The translations under genes were made by a program, and so were the position numbers. Below the pieces are notes generated by a model. The model was not told the DNA's origin. It made no database searches and worked only from the letters and a program-made list of their open reading frames with translations. From Planctomycetota bacterium (GTDB lineage: Bacteria > Planctomycetota > UBA1135 > GCA-002686595), in contig JACKHV010000004.1 of NCBI GenBank assembly GCA_020638835.1, forward strand, positions 124,001 to 188,000: a stretch of 64,000 bases of DNA. The letters are read 5' to 3'. Below are positions 41,985 through 50,527 of the stretch, piece by piece (the stretch's first letter is position 1; the number at the start of each line of letters is the position of its first letter).

Positions 41985-44900
41985 TCACTTCAGCTCTTGT
42001 TCCAGCTCCTGGCGGATCAGATCGCGGATGCGGAGCTCGAGTTGCGCGTTCTGCGACTCGAGGTCGGACAGCAGCGTCGCGCTCTGTTCGCGGCGCAGCT
42101 CTTCCATCTGAGCGCGCAGGATGCGGTTGCGTCGCAGCGCGTCGATGCAGTCGGTCAGGTCGTTCGTGCGCGGCGCGCGATCGATGATCAGCTGACGACT
42201 CGCGCGCAGCATGTCGACGAACTCGGAGAAGTCCGGATCGCGCAGCTCTGCGTCGAGCTTGGCGGACTGCGCGATCAAGTCGTCGAGCGAGTCGCCGCGG
42301 GCGTGCACGCTGCGGCGCAGGATCTCGGCGAACTGGGCGACGCAGGCGTCGCGTTGGAAGCCGAGCGAAGTCGCCTCGAAGGCGGTGCGCGACGCGGCGC
42401 TCACCGGGAACGACAGCTCACCGGCCGCGACGTCCTCGTCGGGGTGACGGCCCGCGCCGGTCGGTTCCTTCCAGCGCACGTTGACCTTGGCGAGCGGCGC
42501 TTCCGACGCGTTGCCCGTCAGCTCGAGCTCGTAGAGCGCGACGACCTGGTGTCCCGCACCGACCTCGCCCGCGTCGACCTTGTCGTTGCGGAAGTCGATG
42601 TCGGCGATCGCGCGGTTCTCGTAGCCGAGCAAGCGGTAGCGATAGACCTGACTCGGGTCGAACTCGACCTGCACCTTCAGATCGCGAGCGATCGTCTCGA
42701 AGGCACCGGTGAAGTTCTCGACCAGGGCGCGGCGCGCCTCGCGTTCGTCGTCGACGTAGTTGCAGAGACCGTCGCCCTTGTCGGCGAGCTGCTCGAGGAA
42801 GACGTCGTTGTGGTTGCCCATGCCGACGCCGACCGTGTTGAGGTAGATCCCACGTTCGCGTTGCTTGCGCACGTCCGCGTTGACGCGGTCCTGGTCGGTC
42901 TGGCCGATGTTCGCGACGCCGTCGGACAACAGCACGACGCGGCTGTGGCTGCCGGGCGCGAGCGACAGGCCCGCCGTCTCGTATCCCATGCGCAACCCCG
43001 CCTCGGCGTTCGTGCCGCCGTTCGGGTTCAAGCCGTGGATCGCCGTCTCGATCAGGCCGCGGTTCGCGGCGCTGGTCATCGGCAGCACTTGACGCGCTTC
43101 GTTGCTGAAGGCGACGAGGGCGATCGAGTCGCGGGCGTCGAGTTCCGTGATCAAGAGGCGCAGCGCGTGCTTCACGAGCTCCATGCGATTGCCCTCCTTC
43201 ATCGAACCCGAGGTGTCGACGACGAAGGTCAGCTGCAGCGGCTGGCGCTCCTCGCGGGCGACTTCCTTGCCGCGGACGCCGACGCGCAGCATCCAGCGGT
43301 CGGTCGTCTCGCTCGATTCCGTCGCCCAGCGGTCGCGACCGAAGCGGCTGACGCCGAGCTCGGTGTGCACCGCGAAGGGCACCTTCGAGTCCGCCGGCGG
43401 CGGCGCCAGGTCGGGCTTGAAGTAGTTGACGAACTCCTCCGTGCGGATCTGCGCCTTCTCGGGCAGCAGGCCGTCGCGCAGGTAGCGCCGCGCGAGCGTG
43501 TAGCTCGCCGTGTCGACGTCCGCGCCGAAGGTCGACAGCGGGTCGAGGTGCGCGAGCTCGAAGGCGTTGTCGCCGTAGAAGCGGAAGAACATCATGTTCG
43601 GACGCTCGTTCGGCAGGCGACGGCAAGATAGCAGCACGCGTTCGCAGCGCGCCGCGGCGATGGCGTCGAGCTCGTCGTCCGTGTAGATCCGGCGGCCGGC
43701 GAAGTCGCGCTTGCGATCCTCCAGCTCGAGGTCGTCGGCGTCCTCGTCGTAGCGCAGCGCGCGGCGGAAGCGACCGGCGTCGGCTTCCTCGCCCTGGTCG
43801 TCCCCGAGGTAGCCGAGACCGCCCAGGGCGTCGTTCACGCGCGGGCTCTCCGCCGGCGCGCCGGTCGGCTCGGCCGACTTCGACATCTTCGCCTTCAGCT
43901 CAGGCCCCGGGCTCGTGGGCCCCGCGGGTCCGGGCGACGAGGGGCCGCTGGTGGAAGCCGTCGGACGAGGAGCACCGCCGGCACCCGGCGCGGGCGACTC
44001 GGCGGAAGCCTCCAAGCCGAGGCGCAAGCCGCCCACGACCGACTGTCCGGTCTCGCCGGCGGGCGGAACCGTGTCGCCGGCGCCCTTGTACTTGCCGCCG
44101 CTCGACTTGCCGGTGCCGTCGACGGGGGGCACGGTCGCTGGTGCCGTCGCGGATCCGCGCGCGCCGAAGCGGTCACCGGCCCGGATCTCGTCGAGGCTGC
44201 CGTGTCCGATGAAGAAGGCGTCGTCGGACGCGGTCTCCACTCGAGGCTTCGGCACGCCGCCGCTCTGCATCTCACCGACGTCCTTCGACCCGGGCGCGCG
44301 AGTCTGCCCGGCGGCCAGCCCGTTCACGACGTAGGCGCCCTGCGACTCCTCGACAGGGAGCTGGAGCTGCGCCGCCCCACCCTTCGACTCGGAGCGGGAG
44401 TTCATGCTCTCCGCGACTTCGCCGAGCTGCTCGCGGATCTTCTCGTACTCCTCCGGAGAGTCGACGTCCCAGTAGGTCTGCCGCTTGATCACGACGTTGC
44501 CCTCGGTGTCGATGGCCGTGATCGGCAAGTACCCCGAGCTCTCGGTGGACTTCTCCCGACGGTCGATCGGCTCGGGTTGGACGGGCTCGGCGTTGCGGTT
44601 GTACACACGATGCACGTCCGACTGCGCGAGCCGATCCTCGCGTCCGCCCTCCGCGCCGCGGTGCTTGAACCACTCGTTCGCCGCGATCGCGCCGCCGCAG
44701 AGCAGCGTCAGGCCGGCCGCGATGCGGAACCAGTTCGTGCGCCCGCCCGCGCTCGGCGTGGGCTGCGCCGCGCCGGCGGATGCGGCGCGCTCGAGGCTCG
44801 CCAGGATCTCCGGCGGCAGGCTCTCGCCCGCCGGGAAGGCGTCGCGCACCAGCGAGGCGGTCGCCGCGATCGCGTCGCGTTGCGCGCGCAGCTCGGGTTC

Positions 44901-45020
44901 TTTCGCGAGGCGTGCGTCGAGCGCGGCTCGTTCGCCGGCGTCGAGCTCTCCGAAGACGGAGGCCGTCAGCAGGCCGTGGTCGTCGCGTTCCGACGGTTCG
45001 TGTTCTCGTTCGTTCTTCAT
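41985..45020 (-). CDS. membrane von Willebrand factor A protein with anti-sigma-like N-terminus (YfbK-like)
   Basis: 1011 residues in three parts. Residues 1-80 (TASVFGELDAGERAALDARLAKEPELRAQRDAI) look like the cytoplasmic N-terminus of an anti-sigma factor; one membrane segment follows near 98-115. A long proline/glycine/serine-rich linker runs to about 400. Then comes a vWA domain of the YfbK type with a preceding PNMMFFRFYGDNAF block; its MIDAS motif is DTSGSM starting at D602, with TNAEAG and LLSDGVANIG. The C-terminus (DUF3520-like, RYRLLGYENRAI) ends in a coiled coil. ATG 45020 overlaps the sigma factor stop. Probably both holds the sigma factor and senses an envelope signal. Confidence 0.85.
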   Translation of the reverse strand: MKNEREHEPSERDDHGLLTASVFGELDAGERAALDARLAKEPELRAQRDAIAATASLVRDAFPAGESLPPEILASLERAASAGAAQPTPSAGGRTNWFRIAAGLTLLCGGAIAANEWFKHRGAEGGREDRLAQSDVHRVYNRNAEPVQPEPIDRREKSTESSGYLPITAIDTEGNVVIKRQTYWDVDSPEEYEKIREQLGEVAESMNSRSESKGGAAQLQLPVEESQGAYVVNGLAAGQTRAPGSKDVGEMQSGGVPKPRVETASDDAFFIGHGSLDEIRAGDRFGARGSATAPATVPPVDGTGKSSGGKYKGAGDTVPPAGETGQSVVGGLRLGLEASAESPAPGAGGAPRPTASTSGPSSPGPAGPTSPGPELKAKMSKSAEPTGAPAESPRVNDALGGLGYLGDDQGEEADAGRFRRALRYDEDADDLELEDRKRDFAGRRIYTDDELDAIAAARCERVLLSCRRLPNERPNMMFFRFYGDNAFELAHLDPLSTFGADVDTASYTLARRYLRDGLLPEKAQIRTEEFVNYFKPDLAPPPADSKVPFAVHTELGVSRFGRDRWATESSETTDRWMLRVGVRGKEVAREERQPLQLTFVVDTSGSMKEGNRMELVKHALRLLITELDARDSIALVAFSNEARQVLPMTSAANRGLIETAIHGLNPNGGTNAEAGLRMGYETAGLSLAPGSHSRVVLLSDGVANIGQTDQDRVNADVRKQRERGIYLNTVGVGMGNHNDVFLEQLADKGDGLCNYVDDEREARRALVENFTGAFETIARDLKVQVEFDPSQVYRYRLLGYENRAIADIDFRNDKVDAGEVGAGHQVVALYELELTGNASEAPLAKVNVRWKEPTGAGRHPDEDVAAGELSFPVSAASRTAFEATSLGFQRDACVAQFAEILRRSVHARGDSLDDLIAQSAKLDAELRDPDFSEFVDMLRASRQLIIDRAPRTNDLTDCIDALRRNRILRAQMEELRREQSATLLSDLESQNAQLELRIRDLIRQELEQELK

Positions 45021-45691
45021 GCCAATCCTCCCTGCGCGCGATCCTGCCCCGAGAGTCCCGTATTCCGGCCGGTCAGCGGCTGTGTCGCCGCGGCGAGGCC
45101 GTGCACAGGAGCGCCGTCCATCGCGAGCAGCGGCGCGAGTTGCGCGGAGAGGCGCTTCAGCCCCTCGCTGATCAACCAGCCGACGGTGCCGATCTTCTTG
45201 CCGGTGATCTCCGCGATCTCCCGATACGAACGATCCGCCAACAAGCGCAGGACCAGCACGTCGCGCTGGTCCACGGGGAGCTTCTGGAGCTCGCGCTCGA
45301 CGACGGAGCGGGTGTCGTCGGCTTCCACCAGACGCAAGCCGCCTTCGGCTCGGTCGGGCGAGGCGGCGTCTTGTTCGCGCCGCTTCCTACGGGTCTCGGA
45401 TCGAATGGCGTCCATGCAGGCGTTCCTCGTGACGGTGTGCAGCCAGCCGAGGAGCTGGCGGCGTTCGGCGTCGGGGTCCCCGCTCGCTTCCGAAGTCAGA
45501 ATCAGTCCTTCGCGAGCGAGCTTGAGGAAGACTTCCTGGACGACGTCCTCGTAGACACTGCCCGCACCCAGCAGGCCGCGCGCTTGCCGCAGCAAGGCGT
45601 CTTGATGTCTGTGGACGAGCGCGGTGAACGCCGCGGTCTCGCGGCCCTCGCGCCAGTCCCGGAGGAGTTGTCCGTCGGAAGCTTCGTTCAT
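45017..45691 (-). CDS. ECF-type RNA polymerase sigma factor
   Basis: 224 residues. Region 2 is FTALVHRHQDALLRQARGLLGAGSVYEDVVQEVFLKL and continues as LLGWLHTVTRNACMDAIRSETRRKRRE; region 4 is LPVDQRDVLVLRLLADRSYREIAEITGKKIGTVGWLISEGLKRLS. A glycine-rich C-terminal tail of about 30 residues is extra. Translation is coupled to the vWA gene, the usual layout of a sigma/anti-sigma pair. The upstream 200 bases carry a TATCCT box near 45778, too far from the start to be a leaderless promoter. Confidence 0.92.
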   Translation of the reverse strand: MNEASDGQLLRDWREGRETAAFTALVHRHQDALLRQARGLLGAGSVYEDVVQEVFLKLAREGLILTSEASGDPDAERRQLLGWLHTVTRNACMDAIRSETRRKRREQDAASPDRAEGGLRLVEADDTRSVVERELQKLPVDQRDVLVLRLLADRSYREIAEITGKKIGTVGWLISEGLKRLSAQLAPLLAMDGAPVHGLAAATQPLTGRNTGLSGQDRAQGGLA

Positions 45692-45837
45692 GGGTTCCCG
45701 GTCCGAATGCGGGGCGAACGCCGGCCCCCGCGAGCTTGTTGGTCAGCGGCGCGAGGATCCGCCCGCTCGCCCGAGGATAGACCGTCACAAGCGCCTTGTT
45801 GACAGGGGCTTGAGAAAGGCGTCGGAGGCGTCACGAG

Positions 45838-45871
45838 GCGGGCCCGCCCCTCAAGGGAGGGACGGGCCCGC
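45838..45871. terminator. hairpin between the sigma factor and SPFH operons
   Basis: Arms GCGGGCCCG (45838-45846) and CGGGCCCGC (45863-45871) pair perfectly; the 16-base loop CCCCTCAAGGGAGGGA can pair further. It lies 29 bases downstream of the SPFH gene on the minus strand. No T-run. Confidence 0.45.
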
Positions 45872-45899
45872 GTGAGAACGGGAGCTCGGCGCGCGCGGT

Positions 45900-47003
45900 T
45901 CAGTCGCCGGAGTCGGCGGGCGCGTCGCTGCCGATCAGCAGCTTCGTCAGCGCGTCGATGTCGATGATGTTCGGCACCGAGGGGTCGTTCGAGTTCAGCG
46001 TCACGCTCTCGAACTGCAGGTTCTCCGCCGCGTCACGCGCTTGCAGGATGCGGCCGCCGGCGGTGTCGAGCGCGGCGTTGCGCAGCTCGTCGCGCAAGGC
46101 CTCCGCGCGGTCGATCGCCAGCTTGCCCTCCGCCAGAGCGACGTCGTAGTTCTTGTCGGCCTCGGGCTTCACCTGGTTCTCGTAGCGCACCGCGGCGGCG
46201 CGGATCTCGTTGATCGCGACCTCGTTGACCGAGCGCATCTCCTGCAGGTCCTTGTCCCACTCCGCCGTCTTCTCCTTCTCGAGCGCCTCGGTCTCCTTCT
46301 CGATGCTGAAGGTGACCTTCTCGGCGTCCTCGACGTGACGCTGCGCCGTCGCGAGGCGCTCCTGCTGCTGCGCGAGCTGCTTCTGCTGCAGCTTGTCCTC
46401 GTAGCTCGGCAGGAAGCGCACGGCGCGGATCAGGATGCGCTCGGGCTCGACGTGGTACTCCTCGATCGAAGCCGCGAGCACGGGGAGTGTCGCCTCGACG
46501 CTGGCGAGGCGCTTCTCCGTCTCCTGGAAGTCCTCGGGCGTGAGCTTGGAGAGCTCCTCGCGCAGCACGGACTGCACTTGCGACGCGACGCGGTCGCGGT
46601 ACTGTGTCTGCGCGCCGTCGGCGACGATCTGGTGCCCCTTGTCCGCCTGGATGCGATAGACGACCGTCACGTCGAGCGTGACGACGTTGTTGTCCGCCGT
46701 CCGGATCTTCAGCGCCGGCATCTGTTGCGAGTTCTGGTGCTGGCGGCTCGTCTCGATCTGGCTCGACTCGTCCGCGAAGTTGAGGAAGTGCGTGCGGCGG
46801 TCGAGGACGTGCCACTTGTGCACGCCCGTGATGCCGAGGTGGTAGCCGGCGGTGAAGTCCTGCTTCATCAATCCGCCGCTGCCCCACAGGCTCTGACGTA
46901 CGCCGATCTCACCCGGCTCGATGCGCTCGAACAGCATCGAGGCGGAGAGCAGGCCGAGAACGACGATCGCGAGCAGCGCGTAGAGGATCTTGTTGACGCT
47001 CAT
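45900..47003 (-). CDS. SPFH/Band 7 membrane protein, second of a pair
   Basis: 367 residues. One N-terminal membrane segment (ILYALLAIVVLGLLSASMLF), a Band 7 domain (RIEPGEIGVRQSLWGSGGLM, ALKIRTADNNVVTLDVTVVYRIQ, YRDRVASQVQSVLREELSKL), then a long coiled coil (KLQQKQLAQQQERLATAQRHVEDAEKVTFSIEKETEALEKEK). Such proteins form large ring or cage assemblies on membranes with a partner. It is HflC/prohibitin-like in layout but has no FtsH neighbour. ATG overlaps the stop of its partner gene. Confidence 0.85.
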   Translation of the reverse strand: MSVNKILYALLAIVVLGLLSASMLFERIEPGEIGVRQSLWGSGGLMKQDFTAGYHLGITGVHKWHVLDRRTHFLNFADESSQIETSRQHQNSQQMPALKIRTADNNVVTLDVTVVYRIQADKGHQIVADGAQTQYRDRVASQVQSVLREELSKLTPEDFQETEKRLASVEATLPVLAASIEEYHVEPERILIRAVRFLPSYEDKLQQKQLAQQQERLATAQRHVEDAEKVTFSIEKETEALEKEKTAEWDKDLQEMRSVNEVAINEIRAAAVRYENQVKPEADKNYDVALAEGKLAIDRAEALRDELRNAALDTAGGRILQARDAAENLQFESVTLNSNDPSVPNIIDIDALTKLLIGSDAPADSGD

Positions 47004-48157
47004 TGTTCGGCTCCTTCCAGGTGCGGGTTGCGCGCGTCGACGTGCTCGAGGCGCTTCGGCGACGGGTCCTTGCTGTAGGGGATCAACGTGAAGCGCACGC
47101 GGCGCAGCTTCTCGATCAGCGCCTCGCGCACGACGACCGTTCCACGCTTCTCGAGCGCTTCGGCCCGCGCGATCAAGCCCTCCGCCTCCTTGGTGTACTT
47201 CGCCGTCAGACCTTCGGCCTCGAGCACCATGCGGTCGCGCGCGGCGAGCCCTTCCGCCTCGCGCTCGACGCGGTAGGCGTCCGCGGCCTTCTCGACGCGG
47301 ATGCGGTCCTTCTCGGCTTCCTTGACGAGGCGCACGAGGTCGCCCTGCAGCTGCGTGCGCTCGACCTCCTTGACCTTGTTCACGGCGGCCAGGCGACGCT
47401 CGCGTTCCTGCAGCAACTTGCTGCGCTCGACCTCGAGGCGCTCGACCTCCTGGTCCGCCACCTTGCGGTCCTCGATCGCCTTCTCGTAGGCAGGATCGAA
47501 ACTGGGCGTCTCGGTCACGATCTGCACGATGCGGATGCCGTGCGGGTCGAGCAGCGCGTCCAGACGCTCCTTGCTGTTGTCACCCGCGATCTGGAGGTTC
47601 GACGGGTCGGCGACACCCACGGCGTCGAAGCGCCCGAACTCGTCGCGCAGCACCGAGCGCGAATAGGCCCGCACCCAGTCGCGCTTGTACGAGCCGCCGA
47701 AGCCCGAGTCCTCGAGCACGACATCGGCCTTGCTCGGAATCAGCTCGTACTGGATCTCGAGCGTGTCGAACCAGAAGTTCGAGCCGTCCGCGGCGCGCAC
47801 CGTCAGCTTGCTGGCGCGGTTGTCCTCGTTGGAGCGGTTGCCCGTCATCACGAACTTCTGCGGCGTCTTGTCGAGCGTGAACACGTTCTCGAGGAAGGGC
47901 ATGTAGATCTTCACGCCGGGCGTGTTCATGACCTCCTTGTTCCCCGTCACGTAGTTGACCTTCACGCCGACCTCCTGCGCGCTGATCACCTTGAAGCCGA
48001 GGTTGCCCGACATCGCCGCGATGCCGACGAATCCGATCAGGCCGATCATCACGACCACCGCCAGCAGCTTCGCGGGCGACACGTTGATCTGCGCCTTCGG
48101 CCGCCGCCCGGGCCGTCGCGCCTGCCCGAAGCCTTCATCCATATCTCTTGTGTCCAT
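47000..48157 (-). CDS. SPFH/Band 7 membrane protein, first of a pair
   Basis: 385 residues. A basic cytoplasmic stretch (RRPGRRPKAQ) precedes one membrane segment (AKLLAVVVMIGLIGFVGIAAM), a Band 7 domain (SAQEVGVKVNYVTGNKEVMNTPGVKIYMPFLENVFTLDKTPQKF) and a long alanine/glutamate coiled coil (VEKAADAYRVEREAEGLAARDRMVLEAEGLTAKYTKEAEGLIARAEAL). The repeat of GL.A.. in the coiled coil is typical of flotillin/prohibitin-type proteins. ATG 48157 follows a strong CAGGAGG. Hetero-oligomer with the next gene product is likely given the coupling. Confidence 0.83.
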   Translation of the reverse strand: MDTRDMDEGFGQARRPGRRPKAQINVSPAKLLAVVVMIGLIGFVGIAAMSGNLGFKVISAQEVGVKVNYVTGNKEVMNTPGVKIYMPFLENVFTLDKTPQKFVMTGNRSNEDNRASKLTVRAADGSNFWFDTLEIQYELIPSKADVVLEDSGFGGSYKRDWVRAYSRSVLRDEFGRFDAVGVADPSNLQIAGDNSKERLDALLDPHGIRIVQIVTETPSFDPAYEKAIEDRKVADQEVERLEVERSKLLQERERRLAAVNKVKEVERTQLQGDLVRLVKEAEKDRIRVEKAADAYRVEREAEGLAARDRMVLEAEGLTAKYTKEAEGLIARAEALEKRGTVVVREALIEKLRRVRFTLIPYSKDPSPKRLEHVDARNPHLEGAEQ

Positions 48158-48290
48158 GCCGGACCTCCTGTCCTCTGGGTTTGAGACGAGGATCGTGCCA
48201 GCTCGCGAGCGGCAGAGCCAAGGTCGCGGCGCACTACCGGCTCGCGCGTTCCACATTCACGCCCTTCCTCGCGCGATCCGGCGCAGGTGT

Positions 48291-48296
48291 TAGGCT
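48291..48296 (+). promoter_or_regulatory. -10-like box TAGGCT before the agmatinase-family gene
   Basis: TAGGCT within GTTAGGCT ends 7 bases before the ATG at 48304; the gap is CCCCGCC. Confidence 0.4.
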
Positions 48297-48303
48297 CCCC
48301 GCC

Positions 48304-49347
48304 ATGACGACGCCCTTCGACCCCGACGCCGCCGCGGCGCCCGGCAGCGGACCCTTCGGACTCGACCACGCGGCCGAGGACGCGCTGATCCACGTGCTGC
48401 CCGTGCCCTTCGACGCGACGACTTCCTACCGCGACGGCACGGCGGCGGGTCCGGAGGCGATCCTCGCGGCGACGCACCAGGTCGAGCTGGCCGACCTCGC
48501 CTTCGGCAAGCCGTACCTCGCCGGACTGCACTGGCTCGAAGTCGATCCGCGCATCGCGGAGTGGAACAAGGAAGCGCGCGAGTACGCCGAACCGATCATC
48601 GCGCGCGGCGGTGCGATCGACGGGGACCCGCACCTCGTGCGCTCGCTCGAGCGCGTCGACGCGCTGGGTGCCAAGGTCAACGAGCTCGTCGAAGAGCGCA
48701 CGACCGCACTGCTCGAGGCCGGCAAGCGCCCGCTGATCGTCGGCGGCGACCACTCGGTCCCCTACGGCGCGATCTGCGCCGCCGCGCGCAAGCACCCGGG
48801 GCTCGGCATCCTGCACTTCGACGCGCACGCCGACCTGCGCGTCGCCTTCGAGGGCTTCCGCTGGTCGCACGCGTCGATCCTGCACAACGTGCTCGAGGAC
48901 GCGCACGAGCTCGAAGCGCTGCTGCAAGTCGGACTGCGCGACGTCGGCCAGGCCGAGGTCGAGCGCATCCACGCCGACCCGCGCGTGCACGCCGTCTTCG
49001 ACCACGAGTGGGCGCTCGCCAAGCTCGCCGGCCAGGACCTGGTCAGCTTCGTGCGCGACCGCGTGGCGCTGCTCCCGGACAGCGTCTGGGTGACCTTCGA
49101 CATCGACGGGCTCGACCCGATGCTCTGCCCGGGCACGGGAACGCCCGTTCCCGGCGGCCTGGACTGGAACGAAGCCGCGCTCTGGCTGAAGACGCTCGCC
49201 GACTCCGGACGCACCGTCGTCGGCGCCGACCTGGTCGAAGTGCGCCCGTCCGAGTGCGCGGCGGACGAGGACTCGTGGGACGCGATCGTCGGCGCGCGGC
49301 TGCTCTACCGCCTCGCCGCGCTGCTCGCCGGCCCCGAGCGTCGTTGA
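48304..49347 (+). CDS. agmatinase/arginase-family ureohydrolase
   Basis: Binuclear manganese hydrolase, 347 residues. Metal ligands are H150 (GGDHS), D173, H175 and D177 (FDAHADLR), and D266 and D268 (FDIDGLDP). The SHASILHN block corresponds to the SHGS/SHAS substrate loop. It resembles agmatinases more than arginases, but formiminoglutamase or guanidinobutyrase activity is not excluded. It stands between the SPFH pair and DUF4870, with no polyamine gene nearby. Confidence 0.87.
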   Translation: MTTPFDPDAAAAPGSGPFGLDHAAEDALIHVLPVPFDATTSYRDGTAAGPEAILAATHQVELADLAFGKPYLAGLHWLEVDPRIAEWNKEAREYAEPIIARGGAIDGDPHLVRSLERVDALGAKVNELVEERTTALLEAGKRPLIVGGDHSVPYGAICAAARKHPGLGILHFDAHADLRVAFEGFRWSHASILHNVLEDAHELEALLQVGLRDVGQAEVERIHADPRVHAVFDHEWALAKLAGQDLVSFVRDRVALLPDSVWVTFDIDGLDPMLCPGTGTPVPGGLDWNEAALWLKTLADSGRTVVGADLVEVRPSECAADEDSWDAIVGARLLYRLAALLAGPERR

Positions 49348-49396
49348 GCGCGCGCGACTAGGGTCTCTTCCCCCTCGCATGGCGGCGGAAGATGGC

Positions 49397-49402
49397 TAGC
49401 CT
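49397..49402 (+). promoter_or_regulatory. -10-like box TAGCCT before the DUF4870 gene
   Basis: TAGCCT within GCTAGCCT ends 7 bases before the ATG at 49410; this is the reason that ATG is preferred to the one at 49392. Confidence 0.35.
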
Positions 49403-49409
49403 CTCTGGA

Positions 49410-50144
49410 ATGCGCGCTTCCGAGGAAGAGATCCAGGGCGAGGGCTCGCGACCCTCCGCCTTCAAGGTGTTCGGGCGCGACGCGCACGAGCGCGCGGCGG
49501 TCGAGACCGTTGCGGCGGAGCAAGCCGCGCCGCGCTCCGCGGCGGACGACCCCTTCGCGACGCCGACGGACGACGAAGGCGACTCCTTCGGCGCACCGCC
49601 GAAGCGTTCCGGCCCGCCAGCCCCGCACGCGCCGCGCGCCCGGCACGAGGTGCTCGAGGCGGACTTCCCCGTCGTCACGCGCGCGACGGTGCGGCCCACG
49701 ACTCCCGAGCCGCCTGCGCCGGAACCGCCGCGGGCCGCCGAACCCGAGGAAGATGCACCGGCTCCGGAAGCGCGCCGAGCACTCGCGCCCGCCGTCGCCG
49801 CCGAAGCGCGTCCCGACTGGTACCGCGACCCCGCCTTCTGGGCGCACGTCACGCCACTCGCCGGCATGCTGCTGATCCTGACGGGCTTCGGTCTCGTGCC
49901 CGGCCTGTTGATCGAGAACACCGCCGGCCGCCGCGACGACTTCGTGCGCGACCAGGCGCGCGAAGCGGTGAACTTCCAGCTCAACTACTTGCTGCTGAAC
50001 CTCGCCGCGCTGATCACCTTCACCGCGCCGGTCGTCTGGCCGCTGAGCCTCGCTTTCGGCATCGTGCTGCCGATCCAAGCGGCGCTCGACGTGAAGAACG
50101 GCAAGCGCCACCGCTATCCGCTGGTGCCGCGGTGGCTGGACTGA
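49410..50144 (+). CDS. DUF4870-domain membrane protein
   Basis: 244 residues. The first 145 are low-complexity, rich in Pro, Ala, Glu and Arg. The C-terminal 100 are the Tic20-like DUF4870 domain: AHVTPLAGMLLILTGFGLVPGLLIE, FVRDQAREAVNFQLNYLLLNLAALITF, VVWPLSLAFGIVLPIQAALDVKNGKRHRYPLVPRW. Three or four membrane segments. Both ATG 49392 and ATG 49410 are possible; the latter is chosen from the -10 box position. Function unknown. Confidence 0.83.
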   Translation: MRASEEEIQGEGSRPSAFKVFGRDAHERAAVETVAAEQAAPRSAADDPFATPTDDEGDSFGAPPKRSGPPAPHAPRARHEVLEADFPVVTRATVRPTTPEPPAPEPPRAAEPEEDAPAPEARRALAPAVAAEARPDWYRDPAFWAHVTPLAGMLLILTGFGLVPGLLIENTAGRRDDFVRDQAREAVNFQLNYLLLNLAALITFTAPVVWPLSLAFGIVLPIQAALDVKNGKRHRYPLVPRWLD

Positions 50145-50527
50145 GTTCAGTCGATCATCACTCGGAGCTACACGGAGGTCGCGACCGAATTCGGCGCGGC
50201 ATCAGGCCGGATTCCAATCCGAGTGGCAAAGACCGAGCGCGGCGCGGGCTCGAGCACCTCACCTGCCTGTTCCGTGCGCTGCAGGATCCGATTCTTCACG
50301 CCTGCCTGGCGCCAATGCACCCATCCGGATTCTCACCCGTGAGAGTTCCGGTCCGCCAAAGTGTCATTGAAGTGCCGGGGTTGCACCCCCCCTGAATTGT
50401 CGGCGTCGAGCTTGCCCCCCCCCCCGCGTAGACCGTTAGGGTGACTTGCCGCCGTGGCTTCGCTGAATGCGCTCCACGGCTATTCCCGAAAGACCACTTC
50501 CACCTTTCAAGGAAAGAAAACCACCCC
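50145..50527. other. intergenic region of lower GC with an 11-C tract
   Basis: 383 bases with no convincing gene. GC is visibly lower than the flanks and stays lower into the next gene. It has a homopolymer of 11 Cs (50415-50425) and a small hairpin TCTCAC-CC-GTGAGA near 50329. A TAGGGTGA-type AT step at 50437 is a weak promoter candidate. Confidence 0.5.

Noticed and set aside
48185..48201. Sigma-54 promoter before the SPFH pair: CTGGCACGA on the minus strand
   Set aside because: The -24 half is a good match, but the -12 half reads TCGTC in place of TTGCW, and no activator gene or upstream site is visible.
50415..50425. 11-C tract as a phase-variation switch
   Set aside because: It is 103 bases before the start codon and not placed between promoter elements I could identify, so it stays only a note in the composition finding.
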